Positions 8,020 to 10,107 of a stretch of 10,107 bases of DNA are shown here, one piece after another (the first letter of the stretch is position 1; each line of letters opens with the position of its first letter). Below the pieces are notes generated by a model. The model did not search any database and had not been told where the DNA came from. It was given only the letters and a program-made list of their open reading frames with translations. Origin of the DNA: Rhodospirillales bacterium (lineage in GTDB: Bacteria > Pseudomonadota > Alphaproteobacteria > CACIAM-22H2); the NCBI GenBank assembly GCA_016195145.1, contig JACQAF010000137.1, positions 1 to 10,107 on the forward strand, in the 5' to 3' direction. A program made the translations under genes and the position numbers.

Positions 8020-8033
8020 CCGGATCGATCCGG
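8020..8033. repeat. 14-bp perfect palindrome upstream of the 60-aa ORF
   Basis: CCGGATCGATCCGG reads the same on both strands. It lies about 24 bases upstream of the ATG at 7996, next to the candidate Shine-Dalgarno AAGGAG (8014-8019 on the minus strand). It could be an operator for a dimeric regulator or a small hairpin in the leader. GC-rich palindromes of this length can also arise by chance. Confidence 0.45.
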
Positions 8034-8131
8034 GGCCGGCCGGGAGAAATGAGACTATCAGGACACGAAGGGCATGCGCGTGAACAGCCGGGGACATTGC
8101 CGTGACCGCAGTAACCCACGCGGGGCTGGCG

Positions 8132-8875
8132 CTAGTTAAATCCCCGATAAAGGAAACTGGTCGCGGTTAGCAGGAAAACAACCGTAACGACCGTATCGAA
8201 ACGCCGGTTATCGAGTCGCGCCTGAACGTATTGCCCGAGATGAAGGCCGGCAAAAACCGGCAGCATCGCCAGGGCGGAAGCGCCGAGCTCGGGCAGACGA
8301 ACGACTCCGACGGCGGCCAGTGCCAGGGCCAGCACCACCGAGCCGATAAAATAGAGCAGCGAGATGGTGCGCACGAATTCCTGTTTCGGTAGCCGGAGCC
8401 CGAGCAGGAATAGCATCAGCGGCGGGCCAAAAAACGACGACATCCCGCCCAGCACGCCCGCCACCGCGCCGACGATCGGGGCGAGAACGCGCTCCAGCCG
8501 CGGCCCGATCGATATCCCGGCGGCGACGCGGAGAAGAATGGTCAGGGCGAGAATCGCCATCCCCATGACGACATAAAGAATGCGCTCATCGATCGACACG
8601 AGAAGCTTCGCCCCGACAACCGCCGTCGGAACGTAAACGGCGATCAGCGGCCAGAACCGCCTGAGGGTCGGCAGAAAGACGCCGCCCTGGAAGGCCTGAA
8701 AAAGGTTGGAAGCGATTACTGGCAACAACAGCAGGGATATAGCGGTCGGCAGATTCACTGCGAAACTCAGCAGCGGCACCGCGATCAACGGCAGGCCAAT
8801 ACCCGCCACGCCCTTGACCGCGCCGCCGGCGAAAAGTGCGAACGCGCAGTAAAGGACGATCTCGACGTCGAACAT
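8132..8875 (-). CDS. TauE/SafE-family membrane permease (putative sulfite/anion exporter)
   Basis: A 247-residue, very hydrophobic protein with about seven to eight predicted membrane segments. It shows the internal duplication of the TauE/SafE (formerly DUF81) family: an N-terminal repeat with GGAVKGVAGIGLPLIAVPLL at 17-36, and a C-terminal repeat with GAVAGVLGGMSSFFGPPLML at 136-155. Length is typical. Family members are proposed to move sulfite, sulfoacetate or other small organosulfur anions across the inner membrane; the substrate here cannot be told from sequence. The start ATG has no clear Shine-Dalgarno, and the bases just upstream on the minus strand read CCTTCCCCC. It follows the chaB-like gene on the same strand after 105 bases and precedes the 60-aa ORF. 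Family assignment is secure; a link to nitrate respiration is not shown. Confidence 0.88.
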   Translation of the reverse strand: MFDVEIVLYCAFALFAGGAVKGVAGIGLPLIAVPLLSFAVNLPTAISLLLLPVIASNLFQAFQGGVFLPTLRRFWPLIAVYVPTAVVGAKLLVSIDERILYVVMGMAILALTILLRVAAGISIGPRLERVLAPIVGAVAGVLGGMSSFFGPPLMLFLLGLRLPKQEFVRTISLLYFIGSVVLALALAAVGVVRLPELGASALAMLPVFAGLHLGQYVQARLDNRRFDTVVTVVFLLTATSFLYRGFN

Positions 8876-8918
8876 GGGGGAAGGCGGACTCGGACCCGGC
8901 GTTACCGATCAGGACACC

Positions 8919-8948
8919 GCCATAGCCTGCCGTTTATGGGGCGGTCAA
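8919..8948 (-). promoter_or_regulatory. Possible sigma70-type promoter for the TauE/SafE-like gene
   Basis: On the minus strand TTGACC (8943-8948) is followed after 18 bases by TATGGC (8919-8924), about 44 bases before the permease start. The -35 matches the consensus at five of six positions, but the -10 at only three. It would allow transcription separate from the chaB-like gene. This is a weak call. Confidence 0.3.
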
Positions 8949-8980
8949 CAGATTCTCTGGATGCTCCCTTGCAGCCCCGC

Positions 8981-9202
8981 TCATTCGCTATCGTCCTTTC
9001 GCTCCCACATTTCGCCGGTTTGCTGATACTTTCTTTTAACCGCGGCCCACGCCGCACGAAATGCCAGCGCCTCGCGATCCTCGCTGCGATCCCGGTATCC
9101 CTCCCACGCACCGTTGAAGGCAACGCGAAAAATATCTTGTGCTTGAGCAGGAAGATGCCGGCGGACCGCGTCCGGCAATTCGGCGTTTCGACGATATGGC
9201 AT
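8981..9202 (-). CDS. chaB: ChaB-family small protein
   Basis: A 73-residue soluble protein that matches the ChaB family over its whole length (E. coli ChaB is 76 aa). Recognisable blocks are the start MPYRRNAELPDAVRRHLPAQ, then AQDIFRVAFNGAWEGY at about 20-35, a short charged linker with the usual small gap relative to E. coli, and ALAFRAAWAAVKRKYQ near 45-60. E. coli chaB lies next to chaA and was named a cation-transport regulator, but its molecular role remains poorly defined and many bacteria carry chaB without chaA. No antiporter gene is in this window. The ATG is fixed by the family N-terminus, although no strong Shine-Dalgarno precedes it. It follows the 70-aa ORF by 45 bases on the same strand, suggesting co-transcription. 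The symbol reflects family membership only. Confidence 0.85.
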   Translation of the reverse strand: MPYRRNAELPDAVRRHLPAQAQDIFRVAFNGAWEGYRDRSEDREALAFRAAWAAVKRKYQQTGEMWERKDDSE

Positions 9203-9247
9203 GACAGTAGCGGCATCAGCCCGCGCGAACCTCTTGCGATGTCCCGG

Positions 9248-9460
9248 TTAGGCCGCCTTATGTTTCCGCCGCCGCATCAACAGCCGCCGCTGGCGTTCGA
9301 TGATGGCCAGCGCAGCGGCGCTCGGGTGGAGAAGATTGAGATTATGCCGCTCCCCCTCCGGCACGGCGACGACCGGACGCGGCCGGCAGGGCGGCGCCGC
9401 CAGCGTTATCGTCGTGCCTTCGACAAAGTCATGAATCCGGGTGCAAGACATGGGCGTCAT
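9248..9460 (-). CDS. Hypothetical small basic protein (70 aa)
   Basis: I do not recognise this protein. It begins MTPMSCTRIHDFVEGTTITL, has a proline-rich middle (APPCRPRPVVAVPEGER, about 22-38), and ends in an apparently helical, strongly basic tail (SAAALAIIERQRRLLMRRRK plus HKAA). There is no signal peptide or membrane segment, and the tail could bind nucleic acid or another acidic partner. An internal ATG at 9451 (M4) is an equally possible start; neither has a strong Shine-Dalgarno. It lies 45 bases upstream of the chaB-like gene on the same strand and is the first gene after the divergent spacer, whose FNR-like box is 50 bases before its start. Coding status is uncertain, since long open frames are easy to find in this GC-rich DNA. 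Confidence 0.42.
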   Translation of the reverse strand: MTPMSCTRIHDFVEGTTITLAAPPCRPRPVVAVPEGERHNLNLLHPSAAALAIIERQRRLLMRRRKHKAA

Positions 9461-9510
9461 CTTTCACTGGAGATCGTGCATATTTCTCCCACGCCGCCGG
9501 GTTGACTGGA

Positions 9511-9524
9511 ATGATCTGGATCAA
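9511..9524 (+). promoter_or_regulatory. FNR/Dnr-like box in the divergent spacer
   Basis: The plus strand reads ATGAT-CTGG-ATCAA, 9 of 10 half-site matches to TTGAT-N4-ATCAA. The last nine bases (CTGGATCAA) are identical to those of the narK box read on its own strand. It lies between the minus-strand gene starting at 9460 and the plus-strand phosphoesterase starting at 9655, so it could serve either. A fair -10 (TATACT) lies on the phosphoesterase side, putting the box near -38.5 rather than the ideal -41.5. The other side has no good -10. The site is well matched, but its target is uncertain. Confidence 0.5.
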
Positions 9525-9543
9525 TCTCTAAAATTTCTTGTAA

Positions 9544-9549
9544 TATACT
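9544..9549 (+). promoter_or_regulatory. Possible -10 element of the phosphoesterase promoter
   Basis: TATACT matches TATAAT at five of six positions within an AT-rich stretch (about 9525-9575) that stands out from the surrounding GC-rich DNA. Transcription would start near 9556 and leave a leader of about 100 bases. No -35 hexamer is found at normal spacing; the FNR-like box at 9511-9524 may replace it. An overlapping TAATAT at 9541-9546 is an alternative. Confidence 0.4.
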
Positions 9550-9654
9550 GACATTAAACGCATATTTTTTGATCCCGGACCGCGCTCGCCGGGCGCACCA
9601 AACCGGGGCATAGTAGAGCGCTTGCACGGTTTTGTCGGCGATTCGGGGGGGCGA

Positions 9655-10107
9655 ATGCACAGGCGCCAAATTTCTCTCGTCGCCGTCCTGATCGCCACGG
9701 CGGTTCTGGCGGCGTGCCAGCGGTTCGAGCCGCCTGCCGGGCTCGACAAGATCGAGCATATCGTCGTCATCTATCTCGAGAACCGCAGCTTCGACAATCT
9801 TTACGGCCTGTTCCCCGGCGCCAACGGCGTCGCCAACGCCGGCAGCGCGGCGATCCAGGTCGACAAGGACGGCAAACCCTATCGGACGTTGCCGCCGCCG
9901 ATTGACACCCATGTCCGTCCCCACGCGGTCGATCCGCGGTTCCCGGCCGACCTGCCCAACGCCCCGTTCCGCATCGATGCTTATGTGCCGCCCAATGAGA
10001 TGACCGGCAGCCCCGTCCACCGTTTCTATCAGCAGCAGGCGCAGATCAATGGCGGACGGATGGATAAGTTCGTCGCCTTTACCGATGTCGGCGGGCTGGT
10101 CATGGGG
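9655..10107 (+). CDS. Phosphoesterase family lipoprotein, acid phosphatase/phospholipase C type (3' end outside the window)
   Basis: Only the first 151 residues are present; the frame is open to the right edge. Residues 1-21 form a lipoprotein signal: basic start MHRRQ, hydrophobic core SLVAVLIATAV, and lipobox LAAC with C21 as the lipidated cysteine. The mature protein would be anchored to a membrane on the periplasmic side. IEHIVVIYLENRSFDNLYG at about 33-51 is the N-terminal signature of the phosphoesterase family that includes AcpA-type acid phosphatases and non-haemolytic phospholipases C; E42-N43 belong to the predicted metal and catalytic site. Later segments (PVHRFYQQQAQINGGRMDKF) also fit that family. 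It probably hydrolyses phosphomonoesters or phosphodiesters, but the substrate cannot be told from this part. A G-rich stretch (GGGGGG) just before the ATG can act as a ribosome binding site. It is divergent from the 70-aa/chaB-like genes. Family call is firm, exact activity open. Confidence 0.87.
   Translation, partial: MHRRQISLVAVLIATAVLAACQRFEPPAGLDKIEHIVVIYLENRSFDNLYGLFPGANGVANAGSAAIQVDKDGKPYRTLPPPIDTHVRPHAVDPRFPADLPNAPFRIDAYVPPNEMTGSPVHRFYQQQAQINGGRMDKFVAFTDVGGLVMG

Noticed and set aside
7997..8119. Upstream GTG start for the 60-aa ORF, giving 101 residues
   Set aside because: The additional Cys/Pro/Gly/Arg-rich residues look like translated spacer. The charged helical part begins at the ATG at 7996.
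8902..9216. Minus-strand 104-aa open frame overlapping the chaB-like gene in another frame
   Set aside because: ChaB homology covers the other frame over its full length. This one has no recognisable features.
8936..9505. Plus-strand 189-aa open frame across the chaB-like gene and the 70-aa ORF
   Set aside because: It is antisense to a gene with clear ChaB homology, shows no domain or good ribosome binding site, and has the composition of a shadow frame. It slightly lowers confidence in the 70-aa ORF, because either strand is open there.
9573..9598. Possible intrinsic terminator from CCCGG ... CCGGG in the divergent spacer
   Set aside because: The stem is only five pairs with a ten-base loop, and no T-run follows it on either strand. 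The T-run lies on the wrong side, and no gene ends there.
9457..10020. Minus-strand 187-aa open frame antisense to the phosphoesterase
   Set aside because: The plus strand encodes a lipobox and the ENRSFD signature. The antisense frame also runs through the divergent promoter spacer.

Overview
The window carries the upstream part of a respiratory nitrate reductase operon on the minus strand (narK-narG-narH, continuing off the left edge, presumably to narJ and narI). Upstream of it lie small minus-strand genes and one divergent plus-strand gene cut by the right edge. The DNA is GC-rich (judged by eye, not computed), with strong G/C preference at third codon positions and several long antisense shadow ORFs. 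With a fused double-domain NarK and FNR/Dnr-type boxes, this suggests a facultatively anaerobic, nitrate-respiring proteobacterium. Alphaproteobacteria is my best guess, but there is no rRNA or other taxonomic marker here.

Layout from left to right: narH, 5' part only (1-1214, minus); narG, complete (1211-4969, minus, overlapping narH by ATGA); a fused NarK1-NarK2 nitrate/nitrite transporter (4995-7670, minus, 891 aa from the start preferred here); the narK promoter region with an FNR/Dnr-type box at 7757-7770 and a -10 element at 7729-7734; an unrecognised 60-aa ORF (7814-7996, minus); a TauE/SafE-type permease (8132-8875, minus); a ChaB-family small protein (8981-9202, minus); a 70-aa hypothetical ORF (9248-9460, minus); a 194-base AT-rich divergent spacer with a second FNR-like box (9511-9524); and the start of a plus-strand lipoprotein of the acid phosphatase/phospholipase C-type phosphoesterase family (9655 to the edge).

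How the genes work together: NarK brings nitrate in, first by proton symport and then, once nitrite has accumulated, by nitrate/nitrite exchange. NarG reduces nitrate at a Mo-bisMGD centre facing the cytoplasm, and NarH carries electrons from the quinol-oxidising NarI (outside the window) to NarG through four Fe-S clusters. The FNR-type box sits exactly where a class II activator would act on narK, so low oxygen or nitric oxide is the likely inducing signal. The accessory genes to the right have no established role in nitrate respiration. The FNR-like box in their divergent promoter region shares nine consecutive bases with the narK box, which hints at a common regulator.

No RNA genes, insertion sequences, CRISPR arrays or attachment sites were seen. 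No intergenic stretch exceeds 300 bases. I found no convincing new multi-gene system. The least explained parts are the 60-aa and 70-aa ORFs and the signals around them.
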